A stretch of 64,000 nt of DNA from Physcomitrium patens (GCF_000002425.4 NC_037267.1:9933398-9997397); one strand, 5' to 3'. Positions 45,650 to 59,109 are shown, numbered from the stretch's first letter. The notes: a model not told the origin generated them from the letters alone. Program-made: numbers and translations.

Positions 45650-47350
45650 ATAAAGACCATCATATATGTACCAGGTTTAATTATGACAGTAAAACGGAAG
45701 CAACAAAGTCCAGTGCCGAGTTTCGCTGAAACTGTCGGCAGATATGGATCATCAGTTGTTGTATTGAGGCTAAGAATTGCAAAAGCACAGTTCAGTGTAC
45801 GATTGGCTTCTAGATCAATAAGTTACGTACGATCTCATAAACTAGGGGTGAGATGCGAGTCAAAACTGCAGGTGGCCTTGGTGGATTGACTGTTCAAGCA
45901 CAGTCGAGCATGCAATATTTTTTCCTAATGAATGTGGTAAAATTTGATCTTGGTTTTAAATATTTCCATCACCATTCAGCTGAGACCAAGGAGTATTGGC
46001 CGAGAACGCTTAGTCAAGCCTGTTCAAAAGCTGAGCACTCTACAGTGGTTCTGAAGCGGCCTTACCTCCAATGCCAGATTTGTAAACACCAGATTTGCAT
46101 CCAAGGTATTTGCTTTTGAAAAGCAGCACAAAGGATCAGATTAGTTCCACTGTGGAGGATTCACTAGATACAACTGTAAACTGTGTTTTGTTTTGTTGTA
46201 TCTTCAAAGGAGGCCTACTTACTTTGAACCTAGAAAACTACAATCAATTGAAACATTTGACTATGAAAACCGGCATTTCTATGCTTCCGTTAAACCCTTT
46301 TAATAGAAGAAAAGTTTCAACTGAAGAGCACGTGCGCTTCGTGGAGCGAAAAATTGGAAATAATTCCTCCTTTGCTTCTTCTTTCATATTGCAGCCAGTA
46401 TTAAGACCCACGAATCGAACAGTAGTTATATTAGCGATTCTCTATAAGGATACGATTGACACAAGTCTGGATGTTCTGGAAAGCATATCTGGAAGCATTT
46501 TGAAGTAACACTTTCAGTAAACCATAAAAGATCAGGTCCTTGGAGAAGTGAAGGTGCGGTCAACACAACAAGTGAACATTACATGTGCACATAAGCATTT
46601 GTAGCTAGGGTACTAAGTAGACCCGAGAAAAAAGGGCAAAAAAAGTAAAGGGATCCACTCAGTAACGATGTAACCATCTTTACTAACAATTTCAATTTTA
46701 GGTAAATTGAAAATGTAACCATTTTCAATTTTAGGTTACTAACCAAACTATGAGATCTGGGTTATGAACATATCAACACTTTGGAGTAGCAAAACCCAAT
46801 CTCGAACTATGCCGGAAGAAAGATGTAGATCCTGTCTCAAGGGCATTCCATCGTTAATGCACAAGTCCTCACAGGTCCACGATGCAATCTGAAAAGGAAT
46901 AGTGATAGGATAGCGAACTAACGATGTCAACGATAAAACATCAAGCTTTGTTTATACTGGATTTCGTGTTCAATGAATCAAGAGTCTAGTTTTGAGCTTC
47001 TCCTTTCTCGATGTGTTCTTTTCGAAATGTGGCACATGCACACAGGAGTTGTGGATTTGTGGGTACCTTCTTCTCTTGTTTCTTTATTCAGTGACCGAAT
47101 TCTGAATTCTTCATTTTTGAGACTACATTGATGCAGCATCCTCTGGTGATTTACACATCGTTCAGAGGTTTAGGGTTTAGACAAATCCTTGAGATAGATT
47201 TCTGAGGTGTTCAAGTTTTACCATCGAAATGATGTTGTAGTGAATAAAAGCTTTGAAATAACTTCCATTTCTGTGACAATATTTCACTAGAAGGGGTGTA
47301 AAAAAAGAGACTCAGTAAGGTCTGACGAAGCATCCTGCTGAAGCCTGAAA
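45650..47350. other. Isolated gene-like island, product not recognised
   Basis: Composition rises abruptly out of AT-rich DNA and the dinucleotide texture is like the 17-21 kb region. The longest frame (46,095-46,508, + strand, 137 codons) opens at TTG, not ATG, and has no known domain. A - strand frame at 46,748-46,930 is likewise unrecognised. It may be an exon-bearing fragment of a host gene, a non-coding RNA locus or a low-copy relic. A small foldback (TTTCAATTTTAGGTAAATTG) lies near 46,690. Confidence 0.4.
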
Positions 47351-48291
47351 GGAATTGAAATATCTTGTAAAGACAAAATAACAGATTAGAATAATGGTGT
47401 CTCCTATAGGTAATTTATATATTAAATTCTTTGTTTCCAACAATTTACATGCTAATTTCAATTTTAGGTTGCAGTTTATGGCTTATATGACAATGGTGGA
47501 AAATATTTCTTAAATAAATTCTTTTTTTGATAGCTATGTACTAGTAGTTTGAACAAATTGAGCTCAATTTTTAAGTTTTTAATTCAAAACAGTGTTCATG
47601 ATGTTAATTAAGCATAAACTTTTAATTAAATAAAAATTGATAGCATGTAAAAGTGCATTCTTAAGACTTAAACCAAAACATTGTTGTGGTCACATTCCTA
47701 TATAAATTGTTAATTTTTATTGGTGGTTCACAAACTAACTAGAATTACAGCTACAAATCAAAAGTTTTTGGATGTCATCAATCACATGCAAGGTGAATTA
47801 ATTCTTTGAAATGAATTTATTGAATAAAAATGTAAGTATTTTATAAAATAATAGTGATGATTTCAACAAATCTTTCAATTTACCACCAATTTTAGTGAAC
47901 TAAAATTGATTGTATTTTAAACTGAAATAAAATTTTATAAAAAAAATATTATATCTAAAAAGAAGATTAATTAAAAATATTGTGTTTTAAAATTCTTCTA
48001 AATTATTACGTATCATTTGATAAGTTAAAATTATATATTATTAAAGCTTTTATAAAATATATGTCTCAAAGATTCTATATATATTATATATAAATAATTC
48101 TTCTTGCAATTGTAAGATATAAGCTAATATGAATCATTGGATATTTTTGTCTTTTTTATTTATTTATATATTTTCATCTTTTTATCTATTATTTGAAAAT
48201 ACTTTTAAAAAATAACAAATTTTAATGTGTAGTAATAATATGTAGAGATTTCATTAATCAATGATTCTCTTTTGTCATATAATTTTTAATG

Positions 48292-48331
<40 letters not shown>

Positions 48332-48854
48332 TCTAGCAAAAATATATGCCTTTGGACACTACAATCTTTGGTATATCCATACATTTCCTCATTCATCCAT
48401 ACTTCCTTGTTTTTATGTTTCCACTTTCTTTTGCTCCTACGATCTCACATTCCTATGTTTCTATATTCTATCAATTCCATGTTTTTTTTCATGTTCCTTA
48501 TGTTCTTTATATTTCCTTTTTTATGGCCAATCACAAGGCAATTTTGTCTCTATATTATAATAGTTATAATATGTTTGTTAGTAATAATTATTTTTATATT
48601 TATTGATAATAACTATATTATAAAAAATTAAAATTTTAAAAATAATATTACAAAATAAATAAAAATTATAAATATAATCGTCTCTTTTAAAATTAATCTT
48701 TTAAAATTTAATAATCTTATACAATTAATCAAAACTTTAGAAATCAAGTTCAACTAGAATCTAACTATCTATTGTTGTTTGTTGTTCTAATAATTAATAA
48801 ACTTTGATAGTTAATATTATTTTTTATACATAATGATATTGATTAGAAAATATA

Positions 48855-48892
<38 letters not shown>

Positions 48893-49033
48893 TATAGATA
48901 TAAAATATAAATTTAGAAATTTTAATTTTTATAAGGATAGTTTTATTTTTAAATTTATAAAAAAATAAAAATAATATAGATTTTTTTTGGGTATTTTTTG
49001 AATAATTTATAAATTTATCATAAATCTTTTAAG
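47351..49033. other. AT-rich DNA with microsatellites
   Basis: (TA)n runs at 48,295-48,329 and about 48,857-48,888. The frames near 48.3-48.6 kb are Phe/Tyr/Ser-rich chance frames. Confidence 0.5.
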
Positions 49034-49580
49034 TATCAAGGATAAGAATTGAATGAAGGAAAATAAACAAGAGAGACTTTTTTCAAACAAAGATAATAAA
49101 TTAAAAATAAGAAAGTATTTATCTTCAAAAAGAAATTAAAATGGTTATTGTCAAAGGATAAAAAAATTAGAGACCTTTGAGACTAGACTAGAAGCAAAAA
49201 AAGAATTGACAAGAATAAAGAAGGCTTCATTCTTATCCTTGTATATAATATCTAACTAAGAACTATGAGACAACATTCTATAGGACTTCCAACACATGTC
49301 TAATTTGTAAGATACATGTCTTATCTTACAAGGCAAGTTTCTAATATGTATGACACATAGCTTATATCACAAGCTACTAATAGATATGACACGTGGCTAA
49401 TTTGTTGGCCAAATTTTTAACCTACCAATTACCTTTAGAGATGTATAAAGGTGAAATCACATCCATGAAGCTTCTAAGAAGCTACTCTTTAAGATAATAT
49501 TAAATTAATCTACTTTTATTTACTTCTATTTATTTATATTATTTATGTAATTATAAGAATAAATATATATGTCTGAGACA
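49034..49580 (-). repeat. C2 3' LTR (547 bp)
   Basis: It runs from TATCAAGGATAAG to GTCTGAGACA on the + strand. The promoter hairpin is kept with G-T pairs (GACAAGAATAAAG, AAGG, CTTCATTCTTATC). Confidence 0.8.
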
Positions 49581-49622
49581 TTATCCCCCATTTTTAAGGA
49601 CAAGTTTCACAAGGAGTGATGA

Positions 49623-49924
49623 TCACATATTGATGAAGTTTAAGATACATCAAATTATATTTTTCACATACTCTAATCTTTATTTCTTTTGAAGCTAGTT
49701 GATAGGTCTTCTTAGCTATTGGTAATGTCTCATTCTTAGGCAAAAAGACCACCTTGATATTTAATCATTATTGAGACCTTTGTACTTTCTTTTAAATAAA
49801 ATATTTGAAACATTGTCAACAATCCTTTACCTCGAATGAAATCACCAAACACCAAAAGTTTCTTCCAAGGTTGTGATACCAAATACAATGTATCTTGCCA
49901 TCTATTCAAAGAAAAATTTGTCAT
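49623..49924 (-). pseudogene. C2 ORF3 remnant
   Basis: From the ATG at 49924 it reads MTNFSLNRWQDTLYLVSQ and FGDFIRGKG, parallel to C3. After a frameshift the C-terminal part keeps HYQ, PIN and RLEYVKNII at the expected spacing before a stop at 49,623-49,625. Length is about 101 codons. Stops and a shift make it non-functional. Confidence 0.65.
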
Positions 49925-50383
49925 TCTTAAAGGTCTTTGTTTCTATTATATTATCTTAAAGGTTTTAACAATTACAATGTCTTATCTGATAAGTCAGCAA
50001 ACAATAGCTGTTAAGTTGAATTTACTAACTATTAGTTTTTATCATGTTAGTATTACTAATATATTAAAATGACAATCAAGGATAGAAGTTAGAATGCAAT
50101 TTTCATTGAACATCATTTTTTTATTGCAAATTTTTTCTTAATTCTTCATTTTGATTTTGATAGATGTCATTGATGAAATTTTTTGACATTCTCTGCTACA
50201 TTTCTAAAATTCTTTCTTAGCTCCCATGTATATTTACTAATATTTTATCTATGCTAATGAAAAAGATATTGCAATCTATTTTGGTGCCGCCTTGAGTCTA
50301 AGACTTCTTCTACGTCAAACTCTTGATTATTATCTACTTCTATAGGAAGCAATGGCATTTGTCTTTTTTCCAATGTTGTATTA

Positions 50384-52238
50384 TGTAAAGTCTTGCTTGA
50401 GAATGCAATAGATATTTAATTGTAGAAGGTAAAAGAAAATTGTAACAAAGCCTAAAAATTCAAAAAAAATTATATATAATTATAATTAAAGCTTAACAAA
50501 TATAATCAAATATTAATCAAGTCTAATTAATTTTTCAAATAAATTACAAAATAAATATAAAAAAATCTAAAATAAATCCTAATTAAAGCCTAATTAAATC
50601 CTAAACAAATTCTAGACAAACTCTGAATAAATTTTCATCAAATTATAGACAAATTTTAATAAAATCTTACACAAATTCTAGACAAATCCTAAACAAATTC
50701 TAATAAAATTTTAGACAAATCTTAATTAAATCCTAGAAAAATCCTAAACAAAACTTAATAAAATTCTAAACAAATTCTAATCAAATTTTAGACAAATCTT
50801 AATTAAATCCTAGACAAATCCTAAACAAATCTTAATCAAATCCTAAATAAATTCTAATCAAATTTTAGACAAATATTAATTAAATCCTAGACAAATCCTA
50901 ATGAAATCTTAAAAAAATCCTAATCAAATTATAAATAAATCTTATTCAAATCCTTAAAAGATCCTAAATAAAGTCTATTCAAATCTTAGACAAATCTTAA
51001 TCAAATTCTAAATAAATCCTAAAAAAATCTAATCAAATTCTAGACAAATTCTAAATTTTTTAAAAATAAATCCTAAAAAAATTCTAATCAAATCCTAGAC
51101 AAATTCTAAGCAAATTCTAAACAAATCCTAATCAAATCCTAGATCCTAAATCAATCCTAAATCTTAAATAAATTCTCAATAAATCCTATGGCAAATTGAA
51201 ACCTCTATAACTAATAATCAAATCATTGGTTTCAACTCAAAATTTTCACATTTCTCAACAACTCAGTTGGCAATAAGTATCAATGTTTTAAAAAGATTAA
51301 ATTTACCAAGTAGAAGATAAATCCTAAAATTTTCTTGAGTGTTGGCTAACTTCCTTTTCTAATCTTAATATTGATATCTTTGAGCCAAAATCTCTTAATT
51401 CTACGTATTAAATACCTTTCAAAATTCACATATATATTGGAAATCAAGTCTACTACTTATACATGTAGATTTCACCTCAATTCAACTTGCAAAGTACTAA
51501 AGAATTTAGAAATCCTTACTAACCTTTAAAATCTCATTTTTGAGACTCTAATCTACTTAAATTTCAATAACCTTTAGTCTAACTATTCAATCATATTTAA
51601 ATTTATAGCAAACAATAAGAACAACTATAATCACAAATCTACAAATTTTCATTTGGAAATCTATTATAAAACTTAAAAAATTCTTTTAAATATAAATATT
51701 TTCTTTATTTTAAAAAATAAGATTTATCAAAATATCTTTAACTTTACAAAGCTCTTACAAAGTGATTATTTATTCAAATTTCTCAAAATCCACCTTTAAA
51801 AAAATTCTATGAAATCTTCTCTCAAATTTAATTTTTTAATTTATAAAAAAACCCCCAAAGTCGTCATAGATACAAGGTTTTGTACTTTGAGGTTTGATTT
51901 CAATCCTAGTTGAAAATTGGTCTTTTTTAGATATTAATTCTTATTTTTTGAAATAAATTTTACTAAAATCAATCCCTAATTTCTTTGTACATAAGCCTAT
52001 ATCCTTTATTTTTATAATCTATCTATTTTTGCTTTATTTATGGCTTTATGAAGTAAATAAAATTCCAATTTTTAAAAAAGTAACATTTATATTTTTAATT
52101 TTACTGCCTTTTGACTATTATTTATATTTCTAAGATAATTTGCTACAATATTTTGAAATAAAAATCTTTTATAATATTAATTTTTAATTTTTTTTATCCT
52201 ATTAATTATGTTACATCATACCATCAAAATATTCATTT
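50384..52238. mobile_element. Insertion I3 (1,855 bp) in C2, perfect 5-bp target duplication
   Basis: TATTA flanks it on both sides (50,379-50,383 and 52,239-52,243), and C2 sequence joins up across it. It starts TGTAAAGTCTTGCTTGAGAA, faintly like the I1/I2 start. No protein is encoded. It contains a long degenerate 12-bp repeat region (50,560-51,180). It is probably a non-autonomous LTR element or a solo LTR. Confidence 0.6.
50560..51180. repeat. Degenerate tandem repeat, 12-bp period
   Basis: About 50 diverged units of the type AAATCCTAGACA, AAATCCTAATCA or AAATTCTAAACA follow one another, mostly in 12-bp steps. It looks like expansion of a short motif inside the insertion followed by decay. 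Confidence 0.8.
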
Positions 52239-53330
52239 TATTATATGGCTCAAGAAGATATACATAAAATATAGAATAGATCTTTATAGATTCTAGTAGA
52301 TATAATCAATAAGAAATTGGATTGATTTGTTTAAACATACGAAATGGTCCAAGTCTACAGTAATTCAATTTGTTACAAGAACAAATAGTCTTCATATTAT
52401 GACAAAATAACCATATCTTATTGCCAATATGGAATTGAGGTAGTCCCTTGTAATGGACATTAACATTGATCTTTTGTTGTTCTTGATCTTCTTGTAGTTA
52501 TACCTTTATTATTATATGTAGCTTAGATAAATGATTTATAAAATCTTCTACCATGTGATTATCAACTTTTAAAAAGTTAAAAGCATTAAGTCATAGATGA
52601 TAATTATAATTATTAAAGAAAGGTATTTATTGAATAAAAAATATATATATTTTATTATTATTAGTAATCTCTACCAATGACAAAAAAATTATCCAATCAT
52701 CTTCTTGATAGTTAATGATACACCTCAAATATTGCTTCAAAACTTGATTTATTTGTTCCATTTTTCTATCAATTTGAACATAAAAAGTTGAAGATAGTTT
52801 TTTGTCCACCTTTAGAATCTTGAAAAGAGTTCTCTAAAATCTTGATACAAATTGAATCCTCCTATCTATTATAATATCCTTAGACAATCCATGATAGTAA
52901 TAAATATTGTCTAAGAAGAGCTTAGTTATTTTTTCACTTGTGATAGATTTTGTACATAGTAAAAAATATACCATTTTGATAAAATAATCTACTATCACAA
53001 ATATAGAATCATAGAAACTTAAAATTGAAAGATTTATGATAAAATCCATAGAAGTAAAAGACCATGGTTGTTTAAAATTAAATAATGGCTATAGAAGTCT
53101 ATAAGATTAATGATGAAGAGTTTTTAATCTTGAACAAAGGTCATATGATTGTATAAAGTCTTTGATTGCCTTTTATATTTATAGCTACCATAAATCTTTA
53201 GATATTAATTCTAAAGTCTTATTATATTCAAAATATCTTACTATTGAAAAGTTGTGACAAGCTTCAAGAATATATAATTATGCTTTATCTTCTAAAACAT
53301 TTAAACACCTAATAAGCCTTATTATTTTTT
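52239..53330 (-). pseudogene. C2 integrase remnant
   Basis: Frames at 52,834-53,049 (MDFIINL, IFVIVDYFIKM, YYHGLSKDIIIDR) and 52,627-52,809 (INQVLKQYLRCIINYQEDDW) cover the integrase core. The second catalytic Asp sits in IIIDRRIQF; the Glu region reads RKMEQINQ. The zinc segment near 53,230 reads RYFEYNKT, with Tyr in place of the second His. Confidence 0.75.
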
Positions 53331-54560
53331 AGTTTGATTAATGACTTTAAATTAAAATTTTAATAAAGAGATCTCCAATAGACTTGAAAATAATTCAAAA
53401 TACGTGTTGACAAGAAGTACTTGAAATTCTTATGATCCATATATAGAATAACTAGACTAGAAGTGCTACTCTTGAAATGAATTTGTAATTACAAGAAGAA
53501 CTTTTTTGTAGATCTTATAGTTGATTTGGAATACCAAAATAATTCTTGAATGAAAGTTATTAGATGAAGTTTATCATTTGCTCTCATTTGTAATAATACA
53601 ATATTTAAAGTAAATTTTGATGCATATATTTCCATAAAGAGTAGCTTGCAAAAGTTAACGTGATATAAGATTCATACAAAAATAAAAATTATTATCAAAG
53701 CTTCAAATATTACTTTCACTTCTTTATTTCACATAAGTTTGACTTTACAAATCAAATGTATATATGAGGGTGCAACTTGAAAAAAATTCTTAATAAAGAT
53801 TTGATAATAATTAGAAAATCTTAAAAAATATTAAACATCTTGTATCATTTTTGAAATCTTCCAATTCATGATGGTTTGAACTTTCTTATGATCCATTATG
53901 AATCTATCATTCAGAATGCATTCTAAAAAACCAACTTAAATGATATGGAATACATACTTTTTATTTTTGGCATAGAGTCATGTATCTCTTTTTAATCTTG
54001 ACATAGAGTTATAGATCTATAAAAGTATATAATTATATACTTCTTATAGATCTATTTTGATATAGATCTTAGCTTAATTTAATTGGTTAAGAAGTTTGGA
54101 TATCAAAAATAGAAGGTACCTATTCTTGATGGTAATCTTCTTAAGCCCTTGATAATCTACACATGTTTGTAATGATTAATATTTTTTTTCACAAATAAGA
54201 TTAGAGCCCATATTGGAAATTTTGAATGGCGTATAAAATTTTTAGTTAGATTTTTATTAATTTATTCCTTGAGTTTAGCTAATTTATTTTGTGATAAATT
54301 ATAGATTAGTCCAAATGGTAGTTGAATTTTATTTTGAAGATTAAATAAATAATCATAAAAGTAATGGTCTAAAAGAGCATTTGTATTCTTTTTTTCAAAA
54401 ATATCTTAAAAATATTTATATTTGCTTAGAATACCACTTAAAGTCTTTCTATAATTTGAAATAGATGTGGCATAAATAACACAAGTTGATTCTTTTTTTG
54501 TAGTATGAAAAAAAGCTCTTATATCCATGAATATAAATTTGGTTGTATTAGATATTTAAT
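53331..54560 (-). pseudogene. C2 RT/RNase H remnant
   Basis: It lies between the protease and integrase remnants and aligns by eye to the C1 and C3 RT region in short blocks. No frame of useful length survives, and part of the RT has probably been deleted near 54.0 kb, where C1 and C3 are longer. Confidence 0.55.
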
Positions 54561-54625
54561 TTTTTATTTTATTAATTAGACTCTTAATTATATTCTTAAA
54601 ATAATCAAGAATATAATTAATTCAA

Positions 54626-54991
54626 TTAATTTTGAAGAATATATATTTTTAGCCATAATAATCCTAAAATAATTGGATTAGAGAAAGATCTAATAATATC
54701 AAATATTACAAAGCTACTATGACCTTTAATGGTTACTTCTATATGGAGGATTTTATGAGCAATATCTCCAAAAGACAACAAACAATCATCTATGACTTTT
54801 ACATGAACAACTTTAGTTTTTTTCACTAAGAATATGTTATGTCTTTTAATAAATTCTTCATCTAAGAAACAAGTTGAAACTCCTAAACCTAACAAGGTTG
54901 AGGCCTTGTAATGTTTAGGTCCTAAACTAACATCTATCATAAAACAAAGAGAAGATTCTAAAAAAAGAATAGAACTTTTATTAAATATCAT
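54626..54991 (-). pseudogene. C2 protease remnant
   Basis: A 121-codon open stretch contains LLGLGVSTCFLDEEFIKRH and NPIILGLLWL. The active-site Asp is lost (GLG), so it could not act even if expressed. Confidence 0.75.
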
Positions 54992-55029
54992 ATAAGATTT
55001 TAGTCACATAATTTTTATTATAATTAGAC

Positions 55030-56020
55030 AAACTTATTTTTTGATATATTTTCTTTTGTGATAGCCAAACTTTTTATTTTGTGGTTGCACTACTTCTTTA
55101 GATAATGTTAAATAGTGTGTTTAGGTTTTTTATAATGTATGCATAATCCTTCTTGACAACAACAAGTTTTTTCTTACTCAATAAAAAATTTGAAATATAT
55201 TACATGAATTTTTATATCTTTTACTTTCAAATATATGTGTTGAAAAGATGTTGGTGTTGCCATTAAATTGTAATAACATTAAAGCCTACTTGTACGACTC
55301 TTGAATCAAAATGTAAAATATTGATTGTCATATTTCATAATAAAGTCAATTACTTGACTTAATGTTTGAAGATCAAGTAAGTTGAACATCAATTTTTTTA
55401 TTCCATATTATAATTAATAAAAAAAATTCTATGAGTGTAGCATCATTCCACATGATATCAGTCATTAATTATTAAAATAATTAAGTATATAATATTATAG
55501 ATGAATTGGTTTTAATAAAATACAAATCTTGTTGATTATAATATAAATTATATGATGTTTCCTATCATGGATTGAAATTCTGCCATAAAAGCCTCCAAAT
55601 TATCCAATATTAGATGATATCATTCAAAAAAAGATAAAAGTCATGATAATATAGAATTTGAAAGTAATATTTTAATAAATCTAACTAGTGATCCTAAAAT
55701 TACATTACTTTGGAGTTGAAATTTAATCACAAATTGTATTTAATTGATTAATCTTCAAAAATTTGATCTTATCCCATTAAATTTCTTAGAAAGAATAAAT
55801 TTTAGTTTTCTAATGCTTAAATTGTATTCTATCTTAGAAAAAGTAATATGATTTGGTCCAAATATTAAAGCAACTTCAATCATTCTTATATCTTTACTTC
55901 CTGCCAATCTTGTTGCTTCTTGTAGTCGTAAATTGAATTGATGCATTACAAGCATTAGCAACTTAGATTGTTCTTGCATTTTTGCCATTGTATTCTTCAT
56001 TTCAATAAGCTCTACGATAA
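55030..56020 (-). pseudogene. gag: C2 gag remnant
   Basis: The frame at 55,755-56,000 gives MKNTMAKMQEQSKLLMLVMH and KFILSKKFNGIRSNF, parallel to C1 and C3 gag. The ATG used by C1 and C3 is ATC here, so the normal start is lost. Confidence 0.7.
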
Positions 56021-56229
56021 TAGCACTAGAGAAAAGAAGATAACTAATATTATTTAAGATAAGTAAAAGAGATGCCTTAAGACCAAAAAAAATGCTTAGA
56101 ATAATATTAGTTTAAAAGAAGGTAATTTGCAACTTCTAATATGCTTATACCTTATTAAAAAAAAGTTGTAATCTACTCTTAATCAAGAGAAGACAAAGCT
56201 TTAATATTATAAGTATACTCTTATCAATC

Positions 56230-56755
56230 TATCAAGGATTAGAACTCAATGAAGGCAAATAAAGAAGTGAGATTTTTTTCAAATAAAGATGACAAAATAA
56301 AAATAAAAAAGTATACATATTCAAAAAGAAATTAGACTTGCTATTGCCAAAAGAGAAAAAAACTAGCAACCCTTGAAACTAGAATAGAAGCAAAAAAGAA
56401 TTGACAAGAGTGAAGAAGGCTTCACTCTTGCCTCCATATATACTATCTAACTAAGAGCTACAAGGCAATGTTCTATAGGACATCCGACACGCATCCAATT
56501 TGTAAGATACATGTTTTATCTTGCAAGGAAAGTTTCTTATATATACACCATATGATTAGCTTATATTGCAAGCTACAAATATGTACAACATGTGGCCAAT
56601 TTTTTGGCCAAAGGTTCAACCTATCAATCACCTTAAATCACATATAAAGGTGAAACCATATTTATGAAGCTTCTAAGAAGCTTTTCTTTAAGATATTATT
56701 GAATTAATTTATTTTTACCTACTTCTACTTATTTATATTATCTAAATAATTATAA

Positions 56756-56801
<46 letters not shown>
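56230..56801 (-). repeat. C2 5' LTR
   Basis: It begins TATCAAGGATTAG. The hairpin (GACAAGAGTGAAG, AAGG, CTTCACTCTTGCC) is nearly perfect and adjoins the TATA box. The right end is (TA)n. Confidence 0.8.
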
Positions 56802-57341
56802 CTAAGATTAAAAAAATTGAAGGTTTAAAAAAAATATATTATATAAATATTTTTATTTAGAACATGATAGAATACTAAATAAATAATCTTATTAGATAAA
56901 TATTATTATCTTAGAAAAAATTAAAAATTAAGAAATCATATATTTTTTTAAATAATTAAAAATAAAATTAACTGCTAAAAACCAAATTTTACATACTTAG
57001 AGAATTATAAAATGATAAAATAAATAGGATTATATGCTAAGGCTTTATATATATTATTTTTTTATTTTTCTTTTAAAAATGACTTAATAAGTTTGTATTT
57101 TTATTTTTCTATATTAAAAAGAAAAGCTTCATTAATTGCATATTAAATTTTTATAGAATATTTCATTATACAATAAAGCACCAATAAGCCTATATGACTC
57201 TATAAGTTTAAAGGTATCTAAAAAAATAACATGCAAAGAACAAAAATATATTAAGCACACAAAAGATAACAATATGCTAGACAAAAAAACTTATACTAAA
57301 AAAATTATAGCTAATTTTATTTTCCTTCATTCTATATTTTT

Positions 57342-57389
<48 letters not shown>

Positions 57390-57980
57390 AGAGAAAAAAA
57401 ACTACATCTATATATATATATATATATATATAAAGATCAATTTATAAAAATAATTAAGCATTTTGAAGAATTTAAGAAAAGAAATGTGAATTTCTTTCAA
57501 TTTAAGTACTATAATTGATGGAATTCAGGCTCAAGTTACAAGCATTTTCCAAATTGCTATATGCACACGTATTATATCCATACACACATTTAAGGCCTTT
57601 GATTGGCTATTCTTAACCCCTTCTTTTTTTTTACATCATGGAGCTTGGTCCTCTCATTTAGAACAAAGAAGAAGGTGAAGAAAGAACTATGACCTATGCT
57701 AGGACAAATAAAAGAAGTCTAGAGTAGCGAATTGAACAATATTAAAGATATTTTTTGGCAATAAAAATAATTATCTAATCCAATCTTATAAGTCAATAAA
57801 AAAAATATCCAAAAATGTTATTATTCACAAACTATAACCCATTTCAACAACCACATGATTTTATTTTATTTCATATTCTATTCTATGTTTTAAGGTATGC
57901 ATCCTTTGTTTATGCTTGTTTATAATTAAAATAGAAAATGATGCCATATTCTCTTCTAAAATCATGAATGTGTCCCTTTC
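56802..57980. other. AT-rich spacer with (TA)n runs
   Basis: (TA)n at about 57,349-57,385 and 57,411-57,431. No gene recognised. Confidence 0.6.
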
Positions 57981-58531
57981 TGTGAAGGACATGAACTAAA
58001 AGATGATGCATAAATCAATTAAATCCGTATCAAAGAAAGAGTGACAAAATAAAAATAAAGAAGTATGTATATTAAAAGAAACTGGAAAGGCTTATTGCCA
58101 AAAGACAAGAAAACTTGAGACTCTTAAAACTAGACTAGAAGTAAAAAAAGAATTGACAAGAGTGAAGACGGCTTCACTCTTGTCTCTATATATACCATCT
58201 AACTAGGGGCTACATGGTGATATTCTATAGGACCTTCAATATGTGTTGACTTTGTAGGACACATGCCTTGACTTACGAAGTTTTTCTTCGTGTAGGCTAC
58301 ATAGTTAGTTTGGTCTTTACGCTAACATATGTGGCACATGGCCAACTTGTCAACCATGTTTCTAATCCAAAAATTCAATTAAAGACACCTATCAAGTCAA
58401 AGCAGCATCTATGGAGCTTCTAAGAAGCTTCCATAGAAGATATTATAAAATTGACTTGTCTTTACCTACTTCTACGTACTTTTACCTATTTATACAGGTA
58501 ATTATTGGCTTCCATGCATATACTCATGACA
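57981..58531 (-). repeat. C3 3' LTR (551 bp)
   Basis: It runs from TGTGAAGGACATGAAC to TACTCATGACA on the + strand. Just outside it, read on the - strand, AGAAGGGGAGG is the polypurine tract. The hairpin arms at 58,155-58,167 and 58,172-58,184 are a perfect 13-bp match, next to the TATA box. Confidence 0.85.
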
Positions 58532-58572
58532 TTACCTCCCCTTCTAGAGATGAGTTCCATGAGGAGCGGTCA

Positions 58573-58875
58573 TCATTTGTTGAAAAAATCTATGATGTGA
58601 CAAATTGTATTTGCCACATACTCAGATCTTTGTTCTCTTCGAAGATAGTTGATAGGGCCTTTCAACCATCAATAGTGTCATATACCAGGGTGGAAAGACC
58701 ACCCTATTAAGTGATCATTGTTGAGGCCTTCATAACTTCCTTCAAATAAAATATTTGGAACACCGACAAGAATTGCTCTACCTCTAATAAAATTACCAAA
58801 CATCGCGAGTCTCTTCCGAGGTCGTGATACCAAACGCGTTGTAACTTGCCATCTATTTGAGGAAAAATATATCAT
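58573..58875 (-). pseudogene. C3 ORF3, nearly intact (two internal stops)
   Basis: From the ATG at 58875 one register can be followed for about 100 codons to a stop at 58,573-58,575, broken only by stops after HPGI and HY. It reads NRWQVTTRLVSRPRKRLAMF with a basic RPRKR patch, then ILFEGSYEGLNNDH, GWSFHPGI, HY, and WLKGPINYLRREQRSEYV. The last part corresponds to E1 WLQGPLNHLPHEQQLEFI. Function unknown; see the E1 ORF3 entry. Confidence 0.7.
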
Positions 58876-59109
58876 TCTTAAGGATCTTCATTTTGATTGT
58901 GTCATCTTTAAGGTTGTGACAATCATAATGTCTCGTCCGACAAGTCAACAAACAAAGGCTCTTCAATCGAATCCACTGATTGTTGGTTCTTCATTTTTTC
59001 ACCATCACAACTATAAAGAAGCTACAAACAAAGATTGAAAGTAGAATGTTATCTTATCTAGATCTTGTTTCTTTTATAAGGAAGGTTTTCATCTTGATTT
59101 TGATGGATG

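Larger units (their letters stand above)
49034..56801 (-). mobile_element. C2: complete but decayed family A chromovirus
   Basis: It has LTRs at 49,034-49,580 and 56,230-56,801, and on the - strand gag, protease, RT, integrase and ORF3 remnants. TTAAG precedes the element and CTAAG follows it, a target duplication with one change. The interior carries an unrelated 1,855-bp insertion at 50,384-52,238. The right LTR end has been overwritten by a (TA)n expansion (56,757-56,797). Confidence 0.85.

Noticed and set aside
46095..46508. 137-codon frame in the 46-kb island as a protein gene
   Set aside because: It opens at TTG, has no ATG near the start, and shows no recognised domain; listed only as part of the island.
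48261..48631. Overlapping Phe/Tyr-rich frames on the + strand
   Set aside because: Three frames are open at once over the same T-rich DNA, which indicates composition rather than coding.
50560..51180. Telomere-like or CRISPR-like repeat
   Set aside because: Units are AAATCCTA-type with a 12-bp period, not the CCCTAAA heptamer, and there are no spacers of constant length.
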